A stretch of DNA of 64,000 nucleotides, from assembly GCA_900768075.1 (NCBI GenBank), contig CAAGBN010000015.1:1-64000 (forward strand), in the 5' to 3' direction. Position 1 is the stretch's first letter. Every line of letters starts with the position of its first letter. Shown here piece after piece: positions 1 through 9,431 of this stretch. Both the position numbers and the translations under genes were made by a program. Under the pieces are notes generated by a model that saw nothing but the letters and a program-made list of their open reading frames with translations, made no database searches and was not told the DNA's origin. This stretch comes from Clostridia bacterium (GTDB lineage: Bacteria > Bacillota > Clostridia > Oscillospirales > Acutalibacteraceae).

Positions 1-1874
1 CCCATACCGAGCACACGACCACGACGCTTTGTGATATCACCCATAATATCACCGAGATTGATATCAGGCATATAAACCTTAAGTTCACCGATGGGTTCAA
101 GAATTACGGGGCTAGCCTGAGCCATACCGTTCTTGAAAGCAATCTTAGCAGCTGTCTTGAATGCCATTTCGTTTGAGTCAACGGGATGGTATGAACCGTC
201 GTAAAGAACAGCCTTAAGACCAACAACAGGATAACCTGCAAGAGGTCCTTTGAGAATAGCTTCCTGGAGACCCTTTTCAACTGCAGGGAAGAAGTTCTTG
301 GGTACTGAACCGCCGACAACCTCTGTTTCGAAGATAAGGTCATCCTCTGTATGAGGCTCAAAGCGTACCCATACATCACCGAACTGACCTGAACCGCCTG
401 ACTGCTTCTTATGACGGCCCTGTACCTGACAAGTCTTACGGATTGTTTCTCTGTAAGCAACTCTGGGGATGCGAAGATCAATTTCTACGCCATACTTTGT
501 CTTAAGCTTTGAAACAACGATATCAAGATGCTGTTCGCCAAGACCTGAAAGTATCATTTCCTTTGTTTCGTCGTTTGTTGCAAACTTAACTGTGGGATCT
601 TCATCGATAATCTTACGAAGACCTGCAGCAACCTTATCCTCTTCACCCTTCTTCTTAACTACAACAGCCATCGAAAGTGAGGGAGCGGGGAAGTCAACGC
701 CTTCAAGAGTGATGGGGTTCTTGGGATTACAGAGTGTATCACCTGTCTGTACATCCTGAAGCTTTGTTATAACACCGATATCACCGAGATCAATCGAAGT
801 AGCGTCTTCCTGCTTGATACCCTTAACAGTTACGAGCTTACCCATCTTCTGAGTTTCACCTGTTCTTGAGTTGAAGCAAGGTGTATCGTGAGTAATCTTA
901 CCTGCAAGTACCTTTACAAATGACATCTTACCAACGAAGGGGTCAGCAATTGTCTTGAAGCAAAGCGCAGCAAGATCTTCTTTTTCTGAGCATACGATTT
1001 CAACATCTTCACCGTCTGCATTCTTAGCAATTTCAGGCTTAGCCTTATCGGGTGAGGGAGCTGAATAAACGATAGCGTCAAGAAGCATATCACAGCCGTC
1101 AACCTTAGTAGCTGAAAGTGCATAAACGGGATAGATTTCACCTGTTTCAACACCCTTTGTAAGACCCTGGATGATTTCTTCCTTTGTAAGGGGTTCGCCC
1201 TCGAAGAATTTTTCCATAAGCTCTTCGTCAACTGTAGCAACAGCTTCTTCAAGAGCAGCTCTCATAGCTACGATATTATCGTCAGTAGGAATTTCGATTT
1301 CAACGGGACGGCCGTTGGGATATTTGAATGCCTTGTTTGAGCAAAGGTTTACGAAAGCCTCACAAGTACCACCATTCATATAAGGTACAACAACGGGGCA
1401 GAGCTTTGTGCCGAGGTGAGCCTTTAATGTATCGAAAGTTTTGTAGAAGTCTCTGTGTTCACCGTCAACCTTAGTGATAGCGAAGAACTTAGCGATCTTT
1501 CTTGCATCAGCAGCCTTGATAGCCTTTTCGAGACCAACATCGATACCCGAAGAAGCTGAAGTTACGATAAGAGCGCAGTCAGCAGCACGCATTGTTTCAG
1601 CCATACCGCCTGCAAAGTCGAACTTACCGGGAGCATCAAGAACGTTAATCTTAGTATCTCTCCACTCTAATGAAGCAGTTGCAGCTGAGATTGAGCACTT
1701 GCGCTTCTTTTCCTCTGCATCGTAGTCCATTATAGTATTACCGTCGATAACACGGCCGAGTCTGTCTGTTACGCCAGCAACATAGAACATAGCTTCTGCA
1801 AGTGCTGTCTTACCTTTACCTGTATGTCCTGCGATAGCGATATTTCTGATGTTGTTTACTGAATAAGATTTCAA
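1..1874 (-). CDS. EF-G-like translational GTPase (3' end cut by window edge)
   Basis: This is a translation-factor GTPase of the elongation factor G superfamily. About 624 codons are visible and the last ~70 residues lie beyond the left edge. The start is TTG at 1874, 8 nt after AGGAGG. The P-loop is GHTGKGKT (residues 16-23). The G3 region reads DAPGKFDF (near residue 78) where canonical EF-G has DTPGHVDF, so the histidine that positions the hydrolytic water is Lys. The G4 region reads TKVD instead of NKxD. Domain IV/V sequence continues to the edge (GDIMGDITKRRGRVLGM). These deviations resemble the FusA2 / EF-G-II-like paralogues of Clostridia rather than housekeeping fusA. The factor is cytosolic and its exact role is unknown. 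It is transcribed away from the LRR gene on its right and stands alone here. Confidence 0.9.
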   Translation of the reverse strand, partial: MKSYSVNNIRNIAIAGHTGKGKTALAEAMFYVAGVTDRLGRVIDGNTIMDYDAEEKKRKCSISAATASLEWRDTKINVLDAPGKFDFAGGMAETMRAADCALIVTSASSGIDVGLEKAIKAADARKIAKFFAITKVDGEHRDFYKTFDTLKAHLGTKLCPVVVPYMNGGTCEAFVNLCSNKAFKYPNGRPVEIEIPTDDNIVAMRAALEEAVATVDEELMEKFFEGEPLTKEEIIQGLTKGVETGEIYPVYALSATKVDGCDMLLDAIVYSAPSPDKAKPEIAKNADGEDVEIVCSEKEDLAALCFKTIADPFVGKMSFVKVLAGKITHDTPCFNSRTGETQKMGKLVTVKGIKQEDATSIDLGDIGVITKLQDVQTGDTLCNPKNPITLEGVDFPAPSLSMAVVVKKKGEEDKVAAGLRKIIDEDPTVKFATNDETKEMILSGLGEQHLDIVVSKLKTKYGVEIDLRIPRVAYRETIRKTCQVQGRHKKQSGGSGQFGDVWVRFEPHTEDDLIFETEVVGGSVPKNFFPAVEKGLQEAILKGPLAGYPVVGLKAVLYDGSYHPVDSNEMAFKTAAKIAFKNGMAQASPVILEPIGELKVYMPDINLGDIMGDITKRRGRVLGM

Positions 1875-2058
1875 TTCTATTACCTCCTAAGACCCCGTTA
1901 TTACAGGATCCCTAAAAATTAATACACCTCTACATACTATTATTCGAGGTTAATATCGTCATTTTACCATAAATTAAACAAAAAAACAACGGATTATTAA
2001 CTAATTTTATGCAATATTATTTGGTAATAGTGTATAAAAATCGGTTTCTTTGCCCTTG

Positions 2059-2106
2059 TAACGCGCCAAAGTAAAGATAAAACGGCAGGTTTTATCCCGC
2101 CGTTTG
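2059..2106 (-). terminator. Terminator-like hairpin, repeat family F
   Basis: Read on the minus strand, AAACGGCGGG pairs with CCTGCCGTTT around a short A/T loop, just after the LRR gene stop at 2120. The same module (aaagataaaacggcagg plus a GCCG arm) recurs at 18310-18352 and 30683-30728, each time near the 3' end of a secreted-protein gene. Confidence 0.6.
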
Positions 2107-2119
2107 AGGTTTTATGTGG

Positions 2120-5035
2120 TTAATAGTGGTAGATGCCACAAGTACATTCTTTATTCTTCTTGAATATCTTATTGAAGAAAAGTGTGATTTTCCAAATAAA
2201 CTTTGTAAAAAAGCTTGTGCTGTGACATTTACAAGAGCAATTATCAATAGTTCCATCTGTTTTGTATGCTACACCATCTTCTCGTTTAATGTTTTGGTTA
2301 TCGTAATCCAATGAATAACTATAATCTGAACTAATTGGAATATCGTCAAAGTTTAATTTGACAATATTTTGTAAATCTGAGTAAGCATTGTAAATTACAT
2401 CCATTGTACCGTTTCCTGTAGCAACAATTTCAACTATGTAATCATCAATATTATTACAAGCTAAGGCTTTTTCTTCTCCGACACAGATTATTTCCACTTC
2501 ATCGCTGTATTGTTTTGATACATTATCTACAACGCAAGCAACCAACTGGTTGTCAGATTTGCGATAAACATAAATATCTGTAGGACAAGCAATAACAGCT
2601 GTATGTATTCCCATCATTCCCGCAGATACTAATTCTGTATCAAAATCCACATGACACACTATGTTGTTCCACACTTTTATTCTACCAACAGTCTCTTCAA
2701 GTTCATTTTTAAAATATTTTTTTCTAAAACTTAAAGGTTTAGTTGAACTAGTTTCACAATGCTTTTTATAAGTATTTAAAGAATATAATTGAACATTTTT
2801 ATAAAAAGTAAATGCAAAATCAAACAATTCTGCGTTATTGTATGACTTTTCATATTTTAAATCAAACTCATAATCTTTCATTACATTGTAAGAAGCAACA
2901 TCTAATATATGGTTTGCTCTTAACAGTCTTCTACAATTAACAATCGTGTCATTTCCCGTAAGCATATTAGAAATGGCAAAACCAGCATCAGCTGCCCATA
3001 ATGCTGCATTGAATTTTACAGCAGCAGCTTTACTCAAGCCGAACATCTTTGTTGCAATGGTTAAAGTTGTTTTTGAGAGTACTCCCTTTGATAAATTTTG
3101 AATAAATGTTTTTCCTTCTTCTTTTCTGTGCTCAATTATATTTTCAATTACATTTTCGTAATTTATGCAAGATGCATAATTTTCATAAGCTTCTCTGAAT
3201 TTTTCTCCGGCATCACCGTATATTGTTACATTTTCAACTTCATCAGCAAGCTTTGAAAGAAATTGCTTATAGGCTAACGAGGAATTATAATACGCTTCGA
3301 TAGCCGCTGTATATTTCATCATTTCAACAAAATAATCAACAGTACTTAATCCAACATTTAATACATCTGAAACTTTACCAAAACATTCGAATGTTTTAAA
3401 AATTCCATCAACAAATCCGGTTCCTTTTCCTTTCAGCATTTTTTCAAGAACTTTATATAGCTTATTTTCTGAATAATCTGATACACTTACCAAAGATTTT
3501 ATTTCCGAAAGAATATCCATATCTTTGTCCCAATCAGTATCAGATTGACAAATTTTTAATAGGTCATTAATTATCTTTACACATATTACGCTTATATCGT
3601 TTTCAAGCGTATTCTTTAAAGAAATAGTTGTTGAGCTTGAAGCAAGATAATCTAACAATATAGCATCGTAAACATTTTCCAAACAATCTAGGCCATCAAA
3701 CCATTGCAAAAAAATAACTTCAAGAGAACCTTCTATTACATCATAGGCAAATTCTGCAGCTATTTGACCAAATCCCCCCTCAACATTTTCCCAAATATCA
3801 CCCGCAAAACGCAGAGTACCAGTAGCAAGATTATACCAATTGCTGTTTTTATTAGTTATAAAATCCAAGTGTTGTTGTAAAAAATAATTCTTTTTAATAT
3901 AATCAGGTGTAATCGTGCCTACGGGGTTATCGGGGATGCTTGGATCGTTTTGATAGTGAATTATTGCATTAATCAGACATTCATTGTCAGAGCCTATTGA
4001 TATTTTATTCCATTGTTCCTCTGTACCATCATAGTATACATTTGTTAGATTTTTACAATCACTGAACGCCCCTTCTCCGATTGAGGCGACTCTATTGCCA
4101 ATTGTTACACTTGTAAGACTACAAGCTTGAAATGCATACCATCCAATCGAAGTAACACCTTTACCGATTGTTACATTTGTGAGGCTATCGCAATTAGAAA
4201 ACACCGCACCTCCAATTGTAGTAACACTATCGGGAATAGTTACGCTTATGAGGTTATTACAACCATAGAATGCAAAATCTCCAATTCTTTCAACACAGTT
4301 TCCAATTGTTATATTTGTAAGACTGCTACAATAAGAAAATGCATCTTCTCCGATTGTAATAACACAGTTAGGAATCGTTAAATTTGTTAAACTACTGCAA
4401 TTCCTAAACGCTTGATCTCCAATTGTGGTGACACTATCACCAATTGTTAATGTTTCAAGACTTTCGCAAAACCAAAATGCATAGTCTCCAATTGAGGTAA
4501 CACTATCCGGAACTGTTATACTTATTAGGCTACTACAGTTTCGAAACATATCATCTCCAATTATTGTGACACTATTAGGAATCGTTACACTTGTTAACCT
4601 AGTACAATTTGAAAACACACCATCTCCAATTTTGGTTACACTGTTCGGAATAGTTATGCTTGTTAAATTGCTACAACAAGAGAATGAAATGTCCCCAATT
4701 GTGGTTACACTAGCTGGAATTATTACGTTTGTTAGGCTCGTGCAACCATAGAATGCCAAGCCACCAATCGTGGTGACATCGTATTCTCCAAATTCTGATG
4801 GTATAGTTATTTTACCACTGATTGATTCGTCAACATCTGTTATAATTGCTTTTCCGTCAATCACTGTATATGTATAATAACCCTCTCTATAATATGTCTC
4901 TGTTGCACTCGCTTTACTACCAAACCACTCACTGAAGTCAGGCCACTCGATACCCACAAAACCACTAAGCGGTGCACTTGTCAGGCACATAACCACAACA
5001 AGCAGTGCACATAAGATTTTCTTCATTGTTTTCAT
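2120..5035 (-). CDS. Secreted BspA-type leucine-rich-repeat protein with helical domain and Cys/aromatic tail
   Basis: The 971-residue protein is predicted to be exported. A signal peptide covers residues ~1-25 (KKILCALLVVVMCL core) and is followed by the lead-in YYTYTV-DG-A-ITDVD, shared with the LRR protein at 39361-41748. About 13 LRR_5/BspA repeats of ~23 residues follow (LTSVTIPNSVTIIGD type, residues ~60-345). The next ~500 residues are mostly helical and match no family I recognise. The C-terminus has two Cys clusters (CSCKCH and CTCG) around an aromatic/basic helix (FIWKITLFF) and ends in HY. The same tail closes the protein at 18495-20523. BspA-type LRR proteins are usually surface adhesins or binding proteins. 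No LPXTG motif is present. The start has GGAGG nine bases upstream. Confidence 0.9.
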   Translation of the reverse strand: MKTMKKILCALLVVVMCLTSAPLSGFVGIEWPDFSEWFGSKASATETYYREGYYTYTVIDGKAIITDVDESISGKITIPSEFGEYDVTTIGGLAFYGCTSLTNVIIPASVTTIGDISFSCCSNLTSITIPNSVTKIGDGVFSNCTRLTSVTIPNSVTIIGDDMFRNCSSLISITVPDSVTSIGDYAFWFCESLETLTIGDSVTTIGDQAFRNCSSLTNLTIPNCVITIGEDAFSYCSSLTNITIGNCVERIGDFAFYGCNNLISVTIPDSVTTIGGAVFSNCDSLTNVTIGKGVTSIGWYAFQACSLTSVTIGNRVASIGEGAFSDCKNLTNVYYDGTEEQWNKISIGSDNECLINAIIHYQNDPSIPDNPVGTITPDYIKKNYFLQQHLDFITNKNSNWYNLATGTLRFAGDIWENVEGGFGQIAAEFAYDVIEGSLEVIFLQWFDGLDCLENVYDAILLDYLASSSTTISLKNTLENDISVICVKIINDLLKICQSDTDWDKDMDILSEIKSLVSVSDYSENKLYKVLEKMLKGKGTGFVDGIFKTFECFGKVSDVLNVGLSTVDYFVEMMKYTAAIEAYYNSSLAYKQFLSKLADEVENVTIYGDAGEKFREAYENYASCINYENVIENIIEHRKEEGKTFIQNLSKGVLSKTTLTIATKMFGLSKAAAVKFNAALWAADAGFAISNMLTGNDTIVNCRRLLRANHILDVASYNVMKDYEFDLKYEKSYNNAELFDFAFTFYKNVQLYSLNTYKKHCETSSTKPLSFRKKYFKNELEETVGRIKVWNNIVCHVDFDTELVSAGMMGIHTAVIACPTDIYVYRKSDNQLVACVVDNVSKQYSDEVEIICVGEEKALACNNIDDYIVEIVATGNGTMDVIYNAYSDLQNIVKLNFDDIPISSDYSYSLDYDNQNIKREDGVAYKTDGTIDNCSCKCHSTSFFTKFIWKITLFFNKIFKKNKECTCGIYHY

Positions 5036-5382
5036 CAGATTTTACCTCCTTAAATCGATAAAGTAATTTTATCACTATTATTCGAAAAAATCAACTCTTT
5101 TTTTCCATTTGCAGGGCTTCGCCCCGCACCCCACAAGCGTTTGTAAAAGCTTGACCAAAACTTTCCTTATTCTCCGTCTCCCTCGGCGGGTTAAAACTAA
5201 AAAGGACGCGAGTTTTACCCGCGTCCCAACAATATTAACTTTTTTCTTGTGGCAGGGCTTCGCCCCACACCCCACCGCTCGCCGCGGAGGCATTACTTTT
5301 CCTGACGCGTGACCCTCAGTCAAATGCTCCGCATTTGCCAGCCCCCCTTTCAGGGGCGCCAAGACGAATCAAAAACGCGCCA
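5036..5382. repeat. Repeat-filled intergenic region between LRR gene and stomatin gene
   Basis: The whole gap is made of repeat modules: a GGGGC/GCCCC plus AAGC-TTTGTAAAAGCTT element (5111-5166), a terminator of family D with conserved CGGCGGG lead (5184-5227), a second cut-down copy of the first element (5253-5274), and a rearranged pseudoknot-family copy with another repeat inserted in it (5275-5380). No gene is supported; the two overlapping open frames here are repeat translation. Confidence 0.75.
5184..5227 (-). terminator. Family D modular terminator
   Basis: Minus-strand reading gives GGGACGCGGG / CTCGCGTCC arms followed by TTTTAGTTTTAACCCGCCGAG. The same layout, with stem changes that keep pairing, occurs at 21139-21182, 32480-32523 and 42281-42324. 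Confidence 0.6.
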
Positions 5383-6282
5383 TTATTTGTCGCTCATTAC
5401 TTCTTTCAGTGAGGTTGCAAGACCTGCAAGACCCTGAATCTCTGAGGGAATAATAATCTTTGTAGCTTTACCGTCAGCCGCAGCCTGGAATGCCTCAAGT
5501 GCCTTGATTCTGATAACCTGATCTGATGCACCTGCTTCATTGATAAGCTTGATACCCTCTGCAGTAGCCTGCTGTACCTTGAGAATAGCTTCAGCCTGAC
5601 CCTCAGCTTCAAGAATACGCACCTGCTTTTCAGCATCCGCACGAAGAATAGCTGATTCCTTTTCACCTTCTGCAAGAAGAATAGCACTCTTCTTTTCACC
5701 CTCAGCCTTGAGGATTGATTCACGGCGTTCACGCTCAGCCTTCATCTGCTTTTCCATCGCATCCTGAATTTCTCTGGGAGGCATAATGTTCTTAAGCTCT
5801 ACACGGTTGATCTTGATACCCCAGGGGTCTGTTGCTTCGTCAAGGATTGAACGCATTTTGCTGTTGATGATATCTCTTGATGTAAGTGTCTGGTCAAGCT
5901 CAAGCTCACCGATGATATTACGAAGAGTTGTAGCTGTGAGGTTTTCAATAGCTGTCAGAGGATGCTCAACACCGTAGGTATACATCTTGGGGTCTGTAAT
6001 CTGGAAGTAGATAACAGTGTCAATCTGCATTGTTACGTTATCCTTTGTGATAACAGGCTGAGGGGGGAAATCTACAACCTGCTCTTTAAGTGAAACAACC
6101 TTTGCAACTCTTTCGATGAAAGGTATTTTAAAGTGAAGACCAACATTCCATGTGGTCTGATAAGCACCGAGACGCTCAACAACAAAAGCCTTAGCCTGCT
6201 GAACGATTCTGATGTTTTTGATGAGTATTGCTATAACGAGCAAAAATAAAATCGCAATAATGATAAATCCGAAAGGTCCCAT
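5383..6282 (-). CDS. Stomatin/paraslipin-type SPFH membrane protein
   Basis: This 299-residue protein has one N-terminal membrane segment (FGFIIIAILFLLVIAILI, residues ~3-21), then an SPFH (band 7) domain (VVERLGAYQTTWNVGLHFKI onward). A coiled-coil region rich in Ala, Glu and Lys follows (AERERRESILKAEGEKKSA, residues ~180-245), and the C-terminus is short and hydrophobic. Family members form large membrane rings and are thought to organise membrane microdomains; they often pair with NfeD proteins. The NfeD-like gene lies 26 bp upstream on the same strand, which supports the paraslipin assignment over HflK/HflC. Its AAAGGAGAATT ribosome site lies in the gap between the two genes. Confidence 0.93.
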   Translation of the reverse strand: MGPFGFIIIAILFLLVIAILIKNIRIVQQAKAFVVERLGAYQTTWNVGLHFKIPFIERVAKVVSLKEQVVDFPPQPVITKDNVTMQIDTVIYFQITDPKMYTYGVEHPLTAIENLTATTLRNIIGELELDQTLTSRDIINSKMRSILDEATDPWGIKINRVELKNIMPPREIQDAMEKQMKAERERRESILKAEGEKKSAILLAEGEKESAILRADAEKQVRILEAEGQAEAILKVQQATAEGIKLINEAGASDQVIRIKALEAFQAAADGKATKIIIPSEIQGLAGLATSLKEVMSDK

Positions 6283-6308
6283 AATAATTCTCCTTTTAAT
6301 TAAAATTT

Positions 6309-6764
6309 TTAGTTGTTTTCAGTGAGTGTTGTCTTCGGGCGTACTATCAGCTTTACACCCTCAATAGCTATAGCCGTCACTGTTTCGCCTGCAGCTATTT
6401 TTTCGCCGCTTTCACTTCTTGCCGACCACTCTTTACCCATACATTTAACTGCACCCGTTGCAAGAAGATTATTTATATCCTCCGTAACTGCACAATCCTT
6501 GCCGATAACCATATCGTAATTGGTTGCCTGATGGTGTTTTTTGTCGAAAAACTTTTTTGCAAGCTTTCTTGTGGGTATAAGCGTGATGATAGTGACTGCA
6601 ATAAAAACAACTATCTGCAGCCACAGCTGACCGCCAAAAAGCGACGTAATCAGAGCCCCCAGTGCACCAAAAGCAAACCACAAGGTAACAAGATTTACCG
6701 TAGCAGCTTCAACTGCAAAGAGCCCTATCATAGCAATCAGCCAGAGCAAGGTCGTTTCCTTCAC
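6309..6764 (-). CDS. NfeD-like membrane protein with C-terminal OB-fold domain
   Basis: The 151-residue protein is a short NfeD: two to three hydrophobic helices (residues ~5-65, including WLQIVVFIAVTIITLIP) and a C-terminal OB-fold segment (MVIGKDCAVTEDINN through VTAIAIEGVKLIV). It lacks the N-terminal ClpP-like protease domain of long NfeD proteins. It starts with GTG at 6764, preceded by GGAGG. It is first in a two-gene operon with the stomatin-like gene, the classic NfeD/SPFH partnership. Its role is inferred to be membrane-domain organisation, not protease activity. Confidence 0.88.
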   Translation of the reverse strand: MKETTLLWLIAMIGLFAVEAATVNLVTLWFAFGALGALITSLFGGQLWLQIVVFIAVTIITLIPTRKLAKKFFDKKHHQATNYDMVIGKDCAVTEDINNLLATGAVKCMGKEWSARSESGEKIAAGETVTAIAIEGVKLIVRPKTTLTENN

Positions 6765-6999
6765 ATTTTTACCTCCTTTTCGCTTTTTTCTCCGAATTTA
6801 ATTTTTTCTTCCTTATTATCATATTAAAGCATTCGGCAGGGTTTGTCAATATGTCAGATCTAAATATTCTGATACACAGCCCCTTGCATATGCATATATG
6901 TTTTTCTTCGGATTGTCTTAATTATACGGCAGATTACCTTAAAGATAAATAAACAAAGCCGCAAATTAGATATGCTTATTTTCACCAAAACAGCAAAAT

Positions 7000-7021
7000 A
7001 GGCACCTCCGAAGAAGTGCCT
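7000..7021 (-). terminator. Rho-independent terminator of the HTH gene
   Basis: On the minus strand AGGCACTTC-TTC-GGAGGTGCCT forms a hairpin a few bases after the stop at 7026, followed by a T-rich stretch. Confidence 0.7.
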
Positions 7022-7025
7022 GATA

Positions 7026-7538
7026 TTATTTTTTGCTTTTTCTTTTTTCGTATTCGGCCTTATCTATCTTGCCCTCAGCCAGCATTTTCTCTGCCCAGAG
7101 CTGCAAGGTTTCGACTGTGACAGATATACGTTCAAGCTCCTGCTGAATATAGATAAAATCATCGATTTCGTCTTTATCGATTTTTCCGTCATAGGTAATT
7201 TCAACAAGTCTGTCCTTTTTGCTGTTCATGGAATTAAGGTATGCCAGCATCTCTAATACTATCTGGGACAAGTCCTTGGTTTTGATTTCAGGGACATATT
7301 CCTGTCCGATAGGACACTCGTGTGAACAGTAATGATTGCACAGATGAGGCGCCTTGTATCCCTTTGCCATTGCAAGGATATCCTCGGGGTGAGGAATAAT
7401 TCTCTCATTTTCGATTTTTTCTATACGTTCAGGCGGTAAGGTTTCAAGAATCTCAGAGGCTTTTTCTCTGGTAAGATTCAAGCTTTCTCTTGTGGTGTGG
7501 TAAATATTCTTATTCGCCTTAACTGATGATCTTGCCAT
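7026..7538 (-). CDS. XRE-like helix-turn-helix protein with Cys/His cluster
   Basis: The 170-residue protein has an N-terminal helix-turn-helix of the XRE type (TRESLNLTREKASEILETL and following, residues ~16-55). A compact Cys/His motif (LCNHYCSHECPIG, residues ~91-103) could bind metal. The C-terminal ~70 residues are highly charged helix. It is monocistronic, with GGAGG upstream of its ATG and its own terminator. It is likely a cytosolic DNA-binding regulator; targets are unknown. Similar short HTH-plus-Cys proteins are found in Clostridia, but I do not know a characterised one. Confidence 0.75.
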   Translation of the reverse strand: MARSSVKANKNIYHTTRESLNLTREKASEILETLPPERIEKIENERIIPHPEDILAMAKGYKAPHLCNHYCSHECPIGQEYVPEIKTKDLSQIVLEMLAYLNSMNSKKDRLVEITYDGKIDKDEIDDFIYIQQELERISVTVETLQLWAEKMLAEGKIDKAEYEKRKSKK

Positions 7539-7631
7539 AGCACATCCTCCTTTGATTTATCTGTTTAATTATAGCAGTTGCTTTTTTCTTAGTCAAGCTT
7601 GCTTTTAAAAGGAGAGCGATGCTCTGACTTA

Positions 7632-9431
7632 TCATTCTGCACTTTTATATTTTTCAGCCTGCAGGTTGAACATATATGCATAAGTACCGTTTAAAGCCAT
7701 AAGCTCCTCGTGTGAGCCGTTTTCTATAATCTCGCCGTTTTCCATAACATATATTCTGTCGGCATTGACAGTAGTTGATAGTCTATGAGAAATAAAAATG
7801 ACTGTCTTTTGCTGAGCAGCCTCAATCATAGCCTGATTAAGATTATATTCAGCTATGGGGTCAAGATTTGCCGACGGCTCATCAAGAATAATATAGGGAC
7901 AGTTTTTGTAGAAGGCTCTTGCGATAGCAACCTTCTGACTTTCACCACCTGAGAGCATTCTGCCCTCATCGTCAAACTCTCTGAGAAGCTCGGTGTATAC
8001 ACCCTTTTTCAGCTCCTTACTAAAACCGCTGTGACCGAGAGCTTCTTTGACCTTGTCCTCATCAAACTTGTCGCTGAGAGCTACGTTTTCACCTGCACTG
8101 CAGGCAAAGAGCTGAAAATCCTGGAACACTGCCGAGAATCTGTTTCTGTGAGATTCCACAGTTACATCTCTGATATCTGTTCCGTCAATGGCAATTCTGC
8201 CGTCGGTGACATCGTAAAGTCTGAGAAGAAGATTTGTAAGTGTTGTCTTGCCTGCACCGTTATAGCCAACAAGGGCAATCTTTTCATAAGGCTTAATGGT
8301 AAGGTTGATATTCTTAAGTGTGGGCTTATCGTTACCGGGATATGTAAAGGAAAGATTTTCTATCTTTATTTCCTCAGGCTTACCGCATTCGGCAACAGCT
8401 TCGCCGTCCTTGATTTTGAAGTCGCTCTTTAAAAATTCGCGGTACTTCTCAATCATCTTTCCTCTTTCAGAGAAAACAGCCACAGCCCATACAGTAAGAA
8501 AGTTAATCGAAGCCGCTATGGAGTATGCGCCGTTAAATGCGGCAACAAAATCACCTGCGCTCAGAGTCTCTTTCACCAATACACAGTAGCCAAGATATAA
8601 AGGCAGAGCAAACATAAAGCCTAAATCCTGGATGCCTGCATCCTGAAGAAAAGCAAAGGCAGATATTTTTTTGTGATATCTTTTCTGATTTGCAATTACA
8701 TCATCGGCCGCATCGTTATATCTGTCTATAAGAAGAGGATGAATGTCATTCATACGAACTTCCTTGGCATAATCCTGCAGATAGAAGATTCTCTGGAAGT
8801 AGTCGCTTCTTCTGTGATACTCTGTATTGTCTCTTCGTCTTGCCATCTGAAGAGCACCTCTTTTTCTGCTAAGAGGCAGAAAGACGCCTATAAAGGCAAG
8901 AATTATAACAAGGCAAACGGGATCAATTGTCAGCATTACACCTGCAATAGTAACAAATGATATGAGGTTACCTACATAGTTTCTTACAAGTCCGAGAAGA
9001 TTTGTTATATTATCTGACGATGACTCGATAGTGAGAATAAAGCTATTATAAAATCCCGGGTCATCATAGGATTCAAGATCAAGCTGTCTTGCCTTTTCGT
9101 AAAGAATCTTATTCAGGCCGTAATATACCTTTTCTTTTGCCATATTCCAGAAAAACTCCTGAAAAATCCAGGCAAAGACCTTACTGCCTACAAGAACACC
9201 TGCAATAAGCATTACCGCATAAAAGATCTTTTCTAAATTCTCACCTGCTTCAACCACATCGATAATATATTTAAGGCCGATTACACTTATAAGCCTTGTG
9301 GGTAAGGTAGTAAGTATACCCATAACAAACTCGCCCATAACCAATGTAGGCGAAATTCTGAACAGCAGACCTATAAAATAAAATATATTGGAAAAGGTGG
9401 AGTGATTCTGCTTATCTTTTGTCTTAGTCAT
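7632..9431 (-). CDS. ABC exporter half-transporter (membrane + ATPase), second of pair
   Basis: This is a type I ABC exporter subunit of 599 residues: six-helix membrane domain (residues ~20-310), then a nucleotide-binding domain with Walker A GYNGAGKTT, signature LSGGESQK, Walker B YIILDEPSANLDP and H-loop ISHRL. The true start is ATG at 9431, eight bases after GGAGG. It overlaps the stop of the partner gene (ATGACTAA), so the two are translationally coupled. A longer frame to 9551 only reads through the partner in another phase. The pair probably works as a heterodimer; substrate unknown (lipid, peptide or drug). An acyl carrier protein and an acyltransferase lie just upstream. Confidence 0.93.
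   Translation of the reverse strand: MTKTKDKQNHSTFSNIFYFIGLLFRISPTLVMGEFVMGILTTLPTRLISVIGLKYIIDVVEAGENLEKIFYAVMLIAGVLVGSKVFAWIFQEFFWNMAKEKVYYGLNKILYEKARQLDLESYDDPGFYNSFILTIESSSDNITNLLGLVRNYVGNLISFVTIAGVMLTIDPVCLVIILAFIGVFLPLSRKRGALQMARRRDNTEYHRRSDYFQRIFYLQDYAKEVRMNDIHPLLIDRYNDAADDVIANQKRYHKKISAFAFLQDAGIQDLGFMFALPLYLGYCVLVKETLSAGDFVAAFNGAYSIAASINFLTVWAVAVFSERGKMIEKYREFLKSDFKIKDGEAVAECGKPEEIKIENLSFTYPGNDKPTLKNINLTIKPYEKIALVGYNGAGKTTLTNLLLRLYDVTDGRIAIDGTDIRDVTVESHRNRFSAVFQDFQLFACSAGENVALSDKFDEDKVKEALGHSGFSKELKKGVYTELLREFDDEGRMLSGGESQKVAIARAFYKNCPYIILDEPSANLDPIAEYNLNQAMIEAAQQKTVIFISHRLSTTVNADRIYVMENGEIIENGSHEELMALNGTYAYMFNLQAEKYKSAE

Noticed and set aside
104..481. Open frames on either strand within 1-1874
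   Set aside because: Shadows of the EF-G-like gene; no ribosome sites and arginine/serine-rich nonsense composition.
4066..4800. Regular ~69-bp repeats as a possible CRISPR array or minisatellite
   Set aside because: They are the codon-level repeats of the LRR protein, imperfect and in frame.
5078..5362. 94- and 67-residue frames in the 5036-5382 gap
   Set aside because: Translations of GC-rich palindromes; similar peptides recur at other repeat copies.
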